25,702 nt of DNA from Abiotrophia defectiva_A. Lineage in GTDB: Bacteria; Bacillota; Bacilli; Lactobacillales; Aerococcaceae. The position numbers and the translations under genes were made by a program. Numbering within the stretch: the stretch's first letter is position 1; every line of letters begins with the position of its first letter. The stretch spans positions 1 through 25,702 of the forward strand of contig CAUUNL010000021.1 of NCBI GenBank assembly GCA_963546405.1, in the 5' to 3' direction. Below the pieces are notes generated by a model. The model did not search any database and was not told the DNA's origin. It saw nothing but the letters and a program-made list of their open reading frames with translations. This document shows positions 6,926-15,288 of the stretch, piece by piece.

Positions 6926-7504
6926 ATGAGTGAAATGGAATCCTTGCGTCAAGCTATCTTGGCGCAAGTGACAGAAGAAGGAGAGGCCTTGCTCAGACGG
7001 GCACGTCATGAACACCATGACTTGCTTGAAAAGGCTGAGGCTCAGGCTATGGCGGAACGTGATCGCCATCGCCAACAGGCCTTGAATCAGGTGCGTAGTC
7101 GCTACCAACAACAATTACAACAAGTAGACTATCAAAAACGTCAAGCTAAACTGACTGCCAAACAAAAAGTCTTAACAGAACTTTTCACTGAGGCTTTGGC
7201 TCGGATGGAAACCTGGGATAGCCAGCAAATCTGGCAGTTCATGGAACCTGTCCTAAACCAATTTACTGGCCAAGCCTTTGAATTAGCGCTAGGTGAAGAC
7301 ACACAAGCTAAGTTCAGCCAAGACCAACTGGATCAACTGCAAGCGCGTTATCCAGATATGGCGCTGCGGGTGCCTTTGCGCCATGAAACAGGCTTTGTCA
7401 TCACCCTAGGCCGGATTGAATACAACTATCTCTTCCGCGAATTGTTAACCGCTATCTATGAAGAGGAAGGCTATCAAATTGCCAATCAAATTTTTGCTGA
7501 CTAA
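6926..7504 (+). CDS. ntpE: V-type ATPase peripheral stalk subunit E
   Basis: A 192-residue stalk subunit with a long charged N-terminal helix (about 1-90) and a globular C-terminal domain that contacts the catalytic head (segments such as LNQFTGQAFELAL and RHETGFVITLGRIEYNYLF). It pairs with the ntpF product. Start ATG 6926 follows a strong GGAGGAGG site. The family is weakly conserved, so the call relies on length, helical N-terminus, the C-terminal pattern and operon position between ntpK and ntpC. Confidence 0.9.
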   Translation: MSEMESLRQAILAQVTEEGEALLRRARHEHHDLLEKAEAQAMAERDRHRQQALNQVRSRYQQQLQQVDYQKRQAKLTAKQKVLTELFTEALARMETWDSQQIWQFMEPVLNQFTGQAFELALGEDTQAKFSQDQLDQLQARYPDMALRVPLRHETGFVITLGRIEYNYLFRELLTAIYEEEGYQIANQIFAD

Positions 7505-7519
7505 AAAGGAGGCTAGGAC

Positions 7520-8533
7520 ATGACGGTTCATGACTATTCTCAACTGAATACAGCCATTAGTGTCAAGGAACAAAGCTTTCTCAGTCGGGCTAACCTAGTC
7601 CAACTGCTGAATGCTGTCGATGATGAACAGCTAGCTCTTTATCTAGAAGGCACACCCTATAGCGTCCCTTTGGCCGAGATTCGGCAACACGATGTCTTAG
7701 ACCAAACCATTATGAAGGCGCTGGCGGCGGACTATGCTTTTGCTTACCAGCAATGTCCAGACCCAAATCTGGTCAATGTTTTTGGGCTCAAGTATGTCTA
7801 TCACAACCTTAAACTCTTTCTAAAGATGCGGGCCATTGGCCGTGACTTGTCACATCTTCTGATTCCTATTGGTCCCTATCCCTTGGAGGCGCTCAAGCAT
7901 TTGAGTCTGACCCTAGAGTCTGACCTATGTGACCCCTTGATTGTGGAAGAAGTGGCTCAGACCTGGTCAGAGTATAAGGATTATGAGAACACAGTCGCCA
8001 TTGATATGGGGATGGATTCAGCATATTTCCGTCATTTGCGGGTTATTGCTGATCAAAGCCAACTTCCGCTCTTACAAGAATTAGTAGATGCCAAGATTGA
8101 CTTTTTTAATGCCATTACGGCCTTGCGTGCGCTTGCCCAAGACAAGCCAAACAGTTTTGCCTATCAATTAATGTCTCGCAAGGGGACCAAGCGACCTAAG
8201 GAAATGTTGCATTTGGCTAAAGACGGCCAGCTAGCAAGTTGGTTTAATGCCTTTAATGCCTTGCCCTATACCAAGGTCTTTGATGCCTATATCCAAGCTA
8301 TGCAATCAGGCAAGATTCAAGCCAGTCAGATGGAGCAACTACAAGATCTCTACTTGACGCACTTAGTCAATAGTGCCTCCCTAGATGCCTTGTCTGGCGG
8401 ACAGATTTTGCGTTATTTGAATGGCCGTGAGATGGAAGCAGTAAATCTGCGTCTGATTCTCCTTGGCCGAGCCAATGGTATCGCCAAAGAAGCCATCGAA
8501 GAAAGGATGCGACTGGGTTATCATGACAACTAA
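7520..8533 (+). CDS. ntpC: V-type ATPase subunit C (d subunit, rotor socket)
   Basis: A 337-residue helical subunit that sits on the rotor ring and connects it to the central shaft made by the D and F subunits. It contains typical family blocks such as NVFGLKYVYHNLKLFLKMRA, YENTVAIDMGMDSAYFRHL and YLNGREMEAVNLRLIL. AAAAGGAGG precedes the ATG. The last 11 bases overlap the ntpG start. Confidence 0.94.
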   Translation: MTVHDYSQLNTAISVKEQSFLSRANLVQLLNAVDDEQLALYLEGTPYSVPLAEIRQHDVLDQTIMKALAADYAFAYQQCPDPNLVNVFGLKYVYHNLKLFLKMRAIGRDLSHLLIPIGPYPLEALKHLSLTLESDLCDPLIVEEVAQTWSEYKDYENTVAIDMGMDSAYFRHLRVIADQSQLPLLQELVDAKIDFFNAITALRALAQDKPNSFAYQLMSRKGTKRPKEMLHLAKDGQLASWFNAFNALPYTKVFDAYIQAMQSGKIQASQMEQLQDLYLTHLVNSASLDALSGGQILRYLNGREMEAVNLRLILLGRANGIAKEAIEERMRLGYHDN

Positions 8534-8843
8534 ATCTTACAAAATTGCCGTAGTCGGCAACCATGATGCCATTCTGCCTTTTCAAATGATTGGGTTTGAC
8601 ATTTATCCTGTTCGCCAAGTAGAGGGACTAGGTCGCCTCTTGGCGCAGTTAGCTAAGGATAACTACGGCATTATTTATTTGACAGAAGATTATGCTCAAG
8701 AAATTCCAGAAGTTCTGGCATATTACCAAGGACTCGTGACACCGGCTGTTATTTTGATTCCAACCCATAAGGGGAGCCTAGGAATCGGTAAACAACAGAT
8801 TCAAGACAATGTTGAAAAAGCAGTCGGCCAAAATATCTTGTAA
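8523..8843 (+). CDS. ntpG: V-type ATPase subunit F (central shaft)
   Basis: A 106-residue alpha/beta protein that binds subunit D to form the rotating shaft. Family features: N-terminal strand YKIAVVGNHDAILPFQMIGF, central YGIIYLTEDYAQEI and the ILIPTHKGSLGIGK segment. ATG 8523 gives the normal family N-terminus; a longer reading from 8463 would lie inside ntpC and is rejected. The ribosome site (AAAGGA, about 15 bases upstream) is distant, so translation is probably coupled to ntpC through the 11-base overlap. Confidence 0.93.
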   Translation: MTTKSYKIAVVGNHDAILPFQMIGFDIYPVRQVEGLGRLLAQLAKDNYGIIYLTEDYAQEIPEVLAYYQGLVTPAVILIPTHKGSLGIGKQQIQDNVEKAVGQNIL

Positions 8844-8856
8844 AGGAGGGGTTTGC

Positions 8857-10644
8857 TTGAAAGAAGGAAAAATTATTAAAGTATCAGGCCCTTTAGTGGT
8901 CGCTGATGGAATGGAAGAAGCCAATATTCAAGACATTTGCCGTGTTGGGCATCTGGGCTTAATTGGTGAAATTATCGAGATGCGGGGCGACCAAGCCTCC
9001 ATCCAAGTCTATGAAGAAACGTCGGGCTTAGGCCCAGGTGAGCCAGTGGCTTCAACTGGTTTGCCCCTGTCTGTTGAGCTAGGTCCTGGTATGATGTCTC
9101 AGATGTTTGACGGGATTCAACGGCCCCTAGAACGTTTCCGTAGCCAAACAGAAAGTGACTATCTCATTCGTGGGGTAGCCCTCCCTGTCCTAGACCGTGA
9201 ACGTAGCTGGCATTTTATCCCTCAAGTTCAAGTAGGGGAAGTTGTTAAGGCCGGTCAAATTCTAGGTTATGTTCAAGAAACAGATTTAATCCAGCACCGT
9301 ATCATGGTACCTAATGGTATTTCAGGGCGCTTGACGGCCATTGAAGAGGGTGACTATCGGGTAACAGATACCGTCTACCAAATTGAATGTAAAGACGGAC
9401 AAGTCTTCCAAGGCACCTTGATGCAAAAATGGCCAGTTCGTAAGGGCCGTCCTTTTGCCCGCAAGCTGATTCCGGTCGAACCGATGATTACGGGTCAGCG
9501 GGTAATCGATACCTTCTTCCCTGTAACCAAAGGGGGGGCAGCGGCTGTTCCAGGACCATTCGGGGCCGGCAAAACAGTGGTGCAACACCAAATCGCTAAG
9601 TTTGCAAACGTGGACATCGTCGTCTATGTTGGGTGTGGTGAACGTGGGAATGAGATGACGGACGTCTTGAATGAATTCCCTGAATTGATTGACCCAGCGA
9701 GTGGTAAGTCCATCATGGAACGGACCATTCTGATTGCCAATACCTCCAACATGCCAGTGGCGGCACGTGAAGCCTCTATCTATACGGGGATTACCATTGC
9801 TGAATACTTCCGTGACATGGGCTATTCCGTAGCCATTATGGCGGATTCCACCTCTCGTTGGGCCGAAGCCTTACGGGAAATGTCTGGCCGTCTGGAAGAA
9901 ATGCCAGGGGATGAAGGTTACCCAGCATACTTAGGAAGCCGAATCGCAGAATACTATGAAAGGGCAGGTCGTGTAGAGGTCTTAGGTTCTGGCCTAGAAG
10001 GGACCATCACCGCTATCGGGGCCGTCTCGCCTCCAGGTGGGGATATTTCCGAGCCAGTTACTCAAAACACCTTACGTATTGTTAAAGTTTTCTGGGGCTT
10101 AGATGCTGGTTTGGCGCAACGTCGTCACTTCCCGTCTATTAACTGGTTGAACTCTTACTCGCTCTATAGTGATGAAGTGGGTCAATATATTGACCAAACG
10201 CAGCAAGTCGATTGGGCTGCTAAAGTCACCAAGGCTATGAACCTGCTCCAAGAAGAGAGTGAATTGGAAGAAATCGTGCGTTTAGTCGGGGTAGACTCTC
10301 TGTCGCCTAAAGACCGCATGACCCTCAATACGGCGCGAATGATTCGGGAAGACTTCTTGCAACAGAACGCTTTTGATGAAGTCGATACCTATACATCTTT
10401 CGCTAAGCAATATGCTATGTTGACCAACATTCTTCGCTTTCACGAAGTGGCGCAAGAAGCCTTGGTTTTAGGTGCTTATTTCCATGAAATCATGTCTGGA
10501 ACCGTGGACTTGCGGGACCGTATTGCCCGGAGTAAGTTCATTCCTGAAGCGGAGCTAGATCGTATTAAGGATTTGGCTCAAGAAATTGACTCAAGCATCC
10601 ATCAAATCTTAGCCCAAGGAGGTGAACTCGATGGCAGTCATTAA
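8857..10644 (+). CDS. ntpA: V-type ATPase catalytic subunit A
   Basis: A 595-residue subunit (E. hirae NtpA is 593) that hydrolyses ATP in the cytoplasmic head. Visible features: the beta-barrel start IIKVSGPLVVADG, the long non-homologous insert before the nucleotide domain, P-loop GPFGAGKT (233-240), catalytic Glu in GCGERGNEM (E262), and the metal-site strand VAIMADSTSRWAEALRE. The start is TTG 8857, chosen because AAAGGAGG stands seven bases before it and it yields the family-length N-terminus; an ATG at 8809 would add 16 unrelated residues from within ntpG. It overlaps ntpB by 14 bases. Confidence 0.97.
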   Translation: MKEGKIIKVSGPLVVADGMEEANIQDICRVGHLGLIGEIIEMRGDQASIQVYEETSGLGPGEPVASTGLPLSVELGPGMMSQMFDGIQRPLERFRSQTESDYLIRGVALPVLDRERSWHFIPQVQVGEVVKAGQILGYVQETDLIQHRIMVPNGISGRLTAIEEGDYRVTDTVYQIECKDGQVFQGTLMQKWPVRKGRPFARKLIPVEPMITGQRVIDTFFPVTKGGAAAVPGPFGAGKTVVQHQIAKFANVDIVVYVGCGERGNEMTDVLNEFPELIDPASGKSIMERTILIANTSNMPVAAREASIYTGITIAEYFRDMGYSVAIMADSTSRWAEALREMSGRLEEMPGDEGYPAYLGSRIAEYYERAGRVEVLGSGLEGTITAIGAVSPPGGDISEPVTQNTLRIVKVFWGLDAGLAQRRHFPSINWLNSYSLYSDEVGQYIDQTQQVDWAAKVTKAMNLLQEESELEEIVRLVGVDSLSPKDRMTLNTARMIREDFLQQNAFDEVDTYTSFAKQYAMLTNILRFHEVAQEALVLGAYFHEIMSGTVDLRDRIARSKFIPEAELDRIKDLAQEIDSSIHQILAQGGELDGSH

Positions 10645-12013
10645 AGAATACCGCACGGTCAGTGAAGTAGTAGGCCCCTTAATGTTGGTTGAAGACGTCC
10701 AAGGAGTTCGCTTTAACGAACTGGTGGAAATCCGCCTACATAATGGGGAGTTCCGCCAAGGGCAAGTCTTGGAAGTCCAAGAAGATAAAGCCTTGGTCCA
10801 ACTCTTTGAGGGTTCGGCTGGGATTAACCTAGCCAGTGCCAAGGTTCGCTTTACTGGTAAGCCTCTGCATTTAGGGGTTTCGGAAGACATGGTCGGCCGT
10901 GTCTTCAACGGCATGGGGGAAGCCATCGATGGTGGCCCAGACCTCATTCCTGAGCAGTACCTGGATATTGACGGTCAAGCCATTAACCCGGTTGCGCGGG
11001 ACTATCCGGATGAATTTATTCAGACGGGTATTTCGGCTATTGACCACCTCAATACCTTGGTTCGGGGGCAGAAGTTACCTGTCTTCTCAGGCTCTGGTCT
11101 GCCTCATAAGGAATTAGCCGCTCAGATTGCCCGCCAAGCAACCGTACTGAACTCAGATGAAAACTTCGCCGTAGTCTTTGCTGCTATGGGGATTACCTTT
11201 GAAGAAGCGGAATTCTTCATGAATGACCTGCGCGAAACAGGTGCCATGGACCGTTCCGTCCTCTTCATCAACTTAGCCAATGACCCAGCTATCGAACGGA
11301 TTGCGACTCCTCGGATTGCCCTGACGACAGCAGAATACTTGGCTTATGAGAAGGATATGCACGTTCTAGTTATTATGACCGACATGACAAACTACTGTGA
11401 AGCCTTGCGTGAAGTCTCGGCAGCACGTCGGGAAGTGCCAGGTCGTCGTGGTTATCCAGGTTATCTCTATACCAACCTGTCTACCCTCTACGAGCGTGCT
11501 GGCCGGATTATTGGTAAAAAGGGTTCTGTTACCCAAATTCCAATCCTGACCATGCCAGAAGATGACATTACCCATCCAATTCCTGACTTGACCGGTTATA
11601 TCACCGAAGGTCAAATTATTCTGTCACGGGACCTCTATAATAGTGGTTACCGGCCACCAATTAACGTGCTCCCATCCCTGTCCCGTCTTAAAGACAAGGG
11701 GTCAGGTGAAGGCAAGACCCGTTACGACCATGCGCCAACCATGAACCAGCTCTTTGCAGCTTATGCGACTGGTAAGCAAGCTAAGGAATTAGCCGTCGTT
11801 TTAGGGGAGTCGGCTCTGTCCGATGTGGACCGTAAATACATTGAGTTCACTAGCCGTTTTGAAGAAGAGTATATCAACCAAGGTTTCTATACCAACCGTT
11901 CAATCCAAGAAACCTTAGACTTGGGTTGGGAATTGCTCTCCATCTTGCCACGGACTGAACTCAAGCGGATTAAGGATGATATGTTGGATACCTTCCTTAA
12001 ATCAGCAGAATAG
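10631..12013 (+). CDS. ntpB: V-type ATPase regulatory subunit B
   Basis: A 460-residue non-catalytic partner of subunit A in the A3B3 head. It has the barrel segment TVSEVVGPLMLVEDV, lacks a P-loop (the equivalent region reads PVFSGSGLPHKELAAQIAR), and carries the V-type B signature LPSLSRLKDKGSGEGKTRYDH whose Arg residues reach into the catalytic site of A. ATG 10631 is eight bases after AAGGAGG; a GTG at 10622 falls within that ribosome site. Confidence 0.97.
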   Translation: MAVIKEYRTVSEVVGPLMLVEDVQGVRFNELVEIRLHNGEFRQGQVLEVQEDKALVQLFEGSAGINLASAKVRFTGKPLHLGVSEDMVGRVFNGMGEAIDGGPDLIPEQYLDIDGQAINPVARDYPDEFIQTGISAIDHLNTLVRGQKLPVFSGSGLPHKELAAQIARQATVLNSDENFAVVFAAMGITFEEAEFFMNDLRETGAMDRSVLFINLANDPAIERIATPRIALTTAEYLAYEKDMHVLVIMTDMTNYCEALREVSAARREVPGRRGYPGYLYTNLSTLYERAGRIIGKKGSVTQIPILTMPEDDITHPIPDLTGYITEGQIILSRDLYNSGYRPPINVLPSLSRLKDKGSGEGKTRYDHAPTMNQLFAAYATGKQAKELAVVLGESALSDVDRKYIEFTSRFEEEYINQGFYTNRSIQETLDLGWELLSILPRTELKRIKDDMLDTFLKSAE

Positions 12014-12024
12014 GGGGATGGAAG

Positions 12025-12648
12025 ATGGCGCGCTTAGATGTCAAACCGACCCGGATGGAACTTAATAACCTCAAGGATCGTCTGAAAATCGCCAGCCGTG
12101 GCCACAAGCTCCTCAAGGATAAGCGGGATGAATTGATGAGGCAGTTCATCGAATTAATCCGGCAAAACAACCAACTTCGTCAGAAGGTGGAAGGGAACTT
12201 AGTTGAAGGCATGCAAGACTTTGTATTGGCTAAGTCTATAGAAAGTGATGCTATGGTGCAGGAACTCTTTGCCGTACCATCCAAGGAAGTGGCCCTAGAA
12301 ATTCGTCAGGACTCCATCATGAGTGTGGCGGTGCCTAAGCTCTTCGCAGATGTCAAGGAAGCGGCCAATGCCAGTGAAGTACCTTACTCTTATGTCGGGT
12401 CCAACAGCGAAATGGACCAGGCTATTGGCTCGATTACGGCCTCCCTAGACGACCTCTTGAAGTTAGCGGAAATTGAGAAGACTTGCCAACTCATGGCTGA
12501 TGAGATTGAAAAAACACGTCGCCGTGTTAATGGTTTAGAGTATCAGATTATTCCGCAGTTAGAAGAGACCATTTACTATATCGAAATGAAGCTTGAAGAA
12601 GCCGAACGGGCCAACCTGATTCGGATGATGAAAGTGAAGAATATGTAA
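12025..12648 (+). CDS. ntpD: V-type ATPase subunit D (central shaft)
   Basis: A 207-residue, two-helix antiparallel coiled coil forming the rotating shaft inside the A3B3 head. The N-terminal segment VKPTRMELNNLKDRLKIA and the C-terminal RRVNGLEYQIIPQLEETI are standard. It is the last gene of the operon and is followed six bases later by the terminator region. Unlike E. hirae, no ntpH or ntpJ (Na+/K+ transporter) gene follows. Confidence 0.96.
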   Translation: MARLDVKPTRMELNNLKDRLKIASRGHKLLKDKRDELMRQFIELIRQNNQLRQKVEGNLVEGMQDFVLAKSIESDAMVQELFAVPSKEVALEIRQDSIMSVAVPKLFADVKEAANASEVPYSYVGSNSEMDQAIGSITASLDDLLKLAEIEKTCQLMADEIEKTRRRVNGLEYQIIPQLEETIYYIEMKLEEAERANLIRMMKVKNM

Positions 12649-12652
12649 GCCT

Positions 12653-12682
12653 AAGAGGCTGGGAATTATCCCAGCCTCTTTT
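12653..12682 (+). terminator. Rho-independent terminator of the ntp operon
   Basis: Perfect 12-bp stem AAGAGGCTGGGA / TCCCAGCCTCTT with a 4-base loop and T tract. The arms share an 11-bp core with the terminator after the aquaporin gene (18082-18106). Confidence 0.93.
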
Positions 12683-12741
12683 GTCGTGTGTAGACCTGGA
12701 CACATATTTTTAAAGATTTCCTTATCGCCAGAGGTCATCCA

Positions 12742-12770
12742 TTTAGTTTGATGGGTATTTGTGATAGAAT
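12742..12770 (+). promoter_or_regulatory. Possible promoter of the murI operon
   Basis: TTTAGT (12742-12747), 17-bp spacer, TAGAAT (12765-12770), about 42 bases before the murI start. Both hexamers are imperfect, but a promoter is needed here because a strong terminator lies upstream. Confidence 0.45.
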
Positions 12771-12812
12771 AGAAGTAAGCGTATTAGAAAGTCTAGTTAA
12801 GGAATGAATGTC

Positions 12813-13664
12813 ATGAAAGATTTACCAATTGGCTTTATCGATTCAGGTTATGGGGGCCTGACAGTGGTCAAGCAAAGCCTCAAGCAACTGCCCAATGAAT
12901 CCATTATTTATTTGGGGGACAATGCCCGTTGTCCATACGGCCCACGGTCTATGGAAGAGGTTAAAGACTACATTTGGCAGTTAACCCGTTTCCTGCTTAA
13001 AAAAGGCATTAAGATGCTTGTCATTGCCTGCAATACCGGGACAGCGGCAGCTTTGGAAGAGATTCGCCAGACCTTGGATATTCCAGTGGTCGGGGTCATT
13101 CATCCTGGTAGTCGGGCTGCTATTGAGCGGACAGAAAATAACCATATCGGAGTTATCGGTACCCAGGGGACTATTGCAAGTAACCTCTATGAACGGGTCA
13201 TGAAGGATAAGGCAGACTATCTGCAGGTTACGAGTGTGGCCTGCCCAAGCTTTGTACAATTAGTAGAAAATCACCAGCTTAATAGCCCTCTGGCCTGGCA
13301 ACAGGTTAGAGAAAGCTTAAGTGCCTTTGACCAGACAGGGATTGACACTCTGGTCATGGGCTGCACCCATTATCCCCACCTCAAGCCACTGATTCAGGCG
13401 GTCATGGGGCAAGGAGTGACCTTGATTGATTCAGGGGTAGAGACCTTGAATGAAGTCAGCATGCTCTTAGACTATTTTGGTTTGAGTCGCAGCGCCAAAG
13501 ATGCGCAGATTCAGCCACCAAGCCAGCGCTTCTATACGACAGGGGACACAAAGCAATTTGCCCAGTTTGTGACTGCTTGGTTGGAACAAGATGAGCCAAG
13601 CATCGGTCAGTGCCAAATTGAAGGAGATGAGATTCTTGAAGTTAGTCATCGCAACGCAGAATAA
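12813..13664 (+). CDS. murI: Glutamate racemase
   Basis: A 283-residue cytosolic enzyme making D-glutamate for peptidoglycan. The two catalytic Cys are present in ACNTGT (C73) and MGCTHYPHL (C184). The DSG motif near the N-terminus reads DSGYGG where DSGVGG is most common; YLGDNARCPYG is standard. Start: ATG 12813 follows AAGGA by nine bases; ATG 12804 directly abuts that site. It is first in a run of five overlapping or closely spaced genes, and its 3' end overlaps rdgB by 29 bases. The murI-rdgB pairing is common in Firmicutes, where the two are sometimes fused. Confidence 0.97.
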   Translation: MKDLPIGFIDSGYGGLTVVKQSLKQLPNESIIYLGDNARCPYGPRSMEEVKDYIWQLTRFLLKKGIKMLVIACNTGTAAALEEIRQTLDIPVVGVIHPGSRAAIERTENNHIGVIGTQGTIASNLYERVMKDKADYLQVTSVACPSFVQLVENHQLNSPLAWQQVRESLSAFDQTGIDTLVMGCTHYPHLKPLIQAVMGQGVTLIDSGVETLNEVSMLLDYFGLSRSAKDAQIQPPSQRFYTTGDTKQFAQFVTAWLEQDEPSIGQCQIEGDEILEVSHRNAE

Positions 13665-14238
13665 AGGAAAAGTAGCCGAATTTGAACGTCTTTTGGGGCC
13701 TAAGGGCATTGAAGTTGTCTCGCTCTTAGACTATCCTGATTTACCAGAGGTTGAAGAGACAGGGGATAGCTTCGAAGCCAATGCCCGACTCAAGGCAGAA
13801 AGCATTGCTAAGCTTTTGAATTTACCAGTATTGGCGGATGATTCGGGTCTAGTAGTACCCTATCTAAATGGCGCGCCTGGTATCTATTCGGCCCGCTATG
13901 CTGGCCAACCTAAGTCAGACCAAGCTAATATTGACAAACTCTTGAGGGAAATGAGCCAAGCCAGTGGGGACCAACGTCAGGCCTATTTCGTCACTTGCCT
14001 AGTATTGGCCTCGCCTGACCATGACAGTCATGTCGTAGAAGGGCGGGCCTATGGGACCATTGCCCTGGAGCCTAGTGGAGACTCGGGCTTTGGCTATGAT
14101 CCAGTTTTCTATGTAGAGCAAGAAGGGGCTACCTTTGCCCAAATTCCATTAAGTCGTAAGAACCAAATCAGCCATCGGGCTAATGCCATTAAGGCCCTCC
14201 TGGCTAGCCTACCTGAATGGCTTGAGGTGACAGCATGA
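13636..14238 (+). CDS. rdgB: XTP/dITP diphosphatase (RdgB/HAM1 family)
   Basis: A 200-residue nucleotide-pool cleaning enzyme that hydrolyses dITP, XTP and related non-canonical purine triphosphates. Motifs: N-terminal VIATQNKGKVAEF, EETGDSFEANARLKAESIA, LADDSGLVV followed by LNGAPGIYSARYAG, GFGYDPVFY, and KNQISHRANA. The TTG at 13636 is preferred because AAGGAG stands nine bases upstream and it gives the usual KLVIAT beginning; ATG 13627 touches that ribosome site and earlier starts lie in murI. The stop overlaps the next start as ATGA. Confidence 0.95.
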   Translation: MKLVIATQNKGKVAEFERLLGPKGIEVVSLLDYPDLPEVEETGDSFEANARLKAESIAKLLNLPVLADDSGLVVPYLNGAPGIYSARYAGQPKSDQANIDKLLREMSQASGDQRQAYFVTCLVLASPDHDSHVVEGRAYGTIALEPSGDSGFGYDPVFYVEQEGATFAQIPLSRKNQISHRANAIKALLASLPEWLEVTA

Positions 14239-14789
14239 AAATTTTATTAATGAGTGACAATCATGGCCGTTGGCCTAAAGTCCATGAATTAGTTGAGTAT
14301 TACCGGCCACAAGTTGATCTTATTCTGCATTGTGGTGACTCAGAGTTTGCCCCTGATGATCCCGTCTGGGAAAAGGTAGATGCGGTCGTAACCGGTAATA
14401 ACGACTATGACCCAGAATATCCGGATGAATTGATTATCAACACTCGCCAAGGTCGTATTTTCCTGACGCATGGCCATTTCCACAATGTCTACTTTAATAG
14501 CAAACGGATGGTCAAGGCAGCTCATGACAATCATTGCCAGTTTGCCTTCCACGGACATACCCATGTAGCCTATGCCAAAATTGAGGATGGCGTCTTGCTC
14601 TGCAATCCAGGTAGCCTTAACTATTCACGGGGCTCCTTACCTTATCGGACCTATGCCATCCTAACTTTTGAACCTCAAACTGTTAAAGTTGAGTTCTACG
14701 ATGATGACAAACATCGCTTGGATCAGTTGACCCAAGTTTTCGATCGAAATTTACTTGAGGAGGCTGGACATGATACATCCCAAAATTGA
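14235..14789 (+). CDS. YfcE/MJ0936-type metallophosphoesterase
   Basis: A 184-residue phosphodiesterase of the calcineurin-like fold with all metal-binding motifs: SDNHG (D8, H10), HCGDSE, GNND, THGH and HGHTH. Members hydrolyse phosphodiester model substrates; the physiological substrate is unknown. It is commonly found directly after rdgB in Firmicutes (Bacillus YsnB position). The ATG overlaps the rdgB stop by four bases, and the cbpB start lies within its 3' end. Confidence 0.92.
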   Translation: MKILLMSDNHGRWPKVHELVEYYRPQVDLILHCGDSEFAPDDPVWEKVDAVVTGNNDYDPEYPDELIINTRQGRIFLTHGHFHNVYFNSKRMVKAAHDNHCQFAFHGHTHVAYAKIEDGVLLCNPGSLNYSRGSLPYRTYAILTFEPQTVKVEFYDDDKHRLDQLTQVFDRNLLEEAGHDTSQN

Positions 14790-15267
14790 AGCCTTAGTGG
14801 CTAGCAAGATGCTGGACTTCATGATTCCAGCGGATAATGTCGCCAATGTTATTGACCAACATACTCTAAGTACCGGGCTTTTAATCTTAACCCAGTCCAA
14901 CTACACCATGATTCCGGTTTTGTCGGCCGAGTCTAAGTTGATGGGGGTCATCTCCATGTCCATGATTATCAAAGCCGTCATGACCGTAGACGCCATTGAA
15001 ATGGAGCGCCTAGACGAGCTTAAGGTCCGCGATGTTATGCTGTGTCAACCGGTTCGGGTTCAAGCTAATTGCAATTTAGCAGAGGTACTCAACTACTTAA
15101 TTGATCAGAACTTTGTCTGTGTGGTGGATGGGGATAACCGTTTCTTAGGCATTATTACTCGTAAGAACGTTATGCAGCGTCTAACCCACCTTCTGCATTT
15201 GACTTCCAATCCTGGAGAGGTGGATCGCCTTATTAAACTTTTCGAGACTGCTGAGGCAGTGGTCTAG
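14770..15267 (+). CDS. cbpB: c-di-AMP-binding CBS protein CbpB/DarB
   Basis: A 165-residue protein made of two CBS domains (about 15-80 and 88-150), the layout of Listeria CbpB and Bacillus DarB (YkuL). Those proteins bind cyclic di-AMP and, when unliganded, bind and stimulate the (p)ppGpp synthetase Rel, and pyruvate carboxylase in Bacillus. Recognisable segments are the N-terminal VASKMLDFMIPADNVANV, YTMIPVLSAESKLMGVIS and CVVDGDNRFLGIITRKNVM. ATG 14770 follows GAGGAGG by about eight bases and overlaps the previous gene by 20 bases. Being next to an MscS channel fits c-di-AMP's role in turgor and potassium control. Confidence 0.85.
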   Translation: MIHPKIEALVASKMLDFMIPADNVANVIDQHTLSTGLLILTQSNYTMIPVLSAESKLMGVISMSMIIKAVMTVDAIEMERLDELKVRDVMLCQPVRVQANCNLAEVLNYLIDQNFVCVVDGDNRFLGIITRKNVMQRLTHLLHLTSNPGEVDRLIKLFETAEAVV

Positions 15268-15288
15268 CAAAGGGGGCAGGCAGAGACA

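Noticed and set aside
8809..8856. ATG start of ntpA inside ntpG
   Set aside because: It adds 16 residues translated from the ntpG end and the AAAGGAGG site; TTG 8857 has ideal spacing and gives family length.
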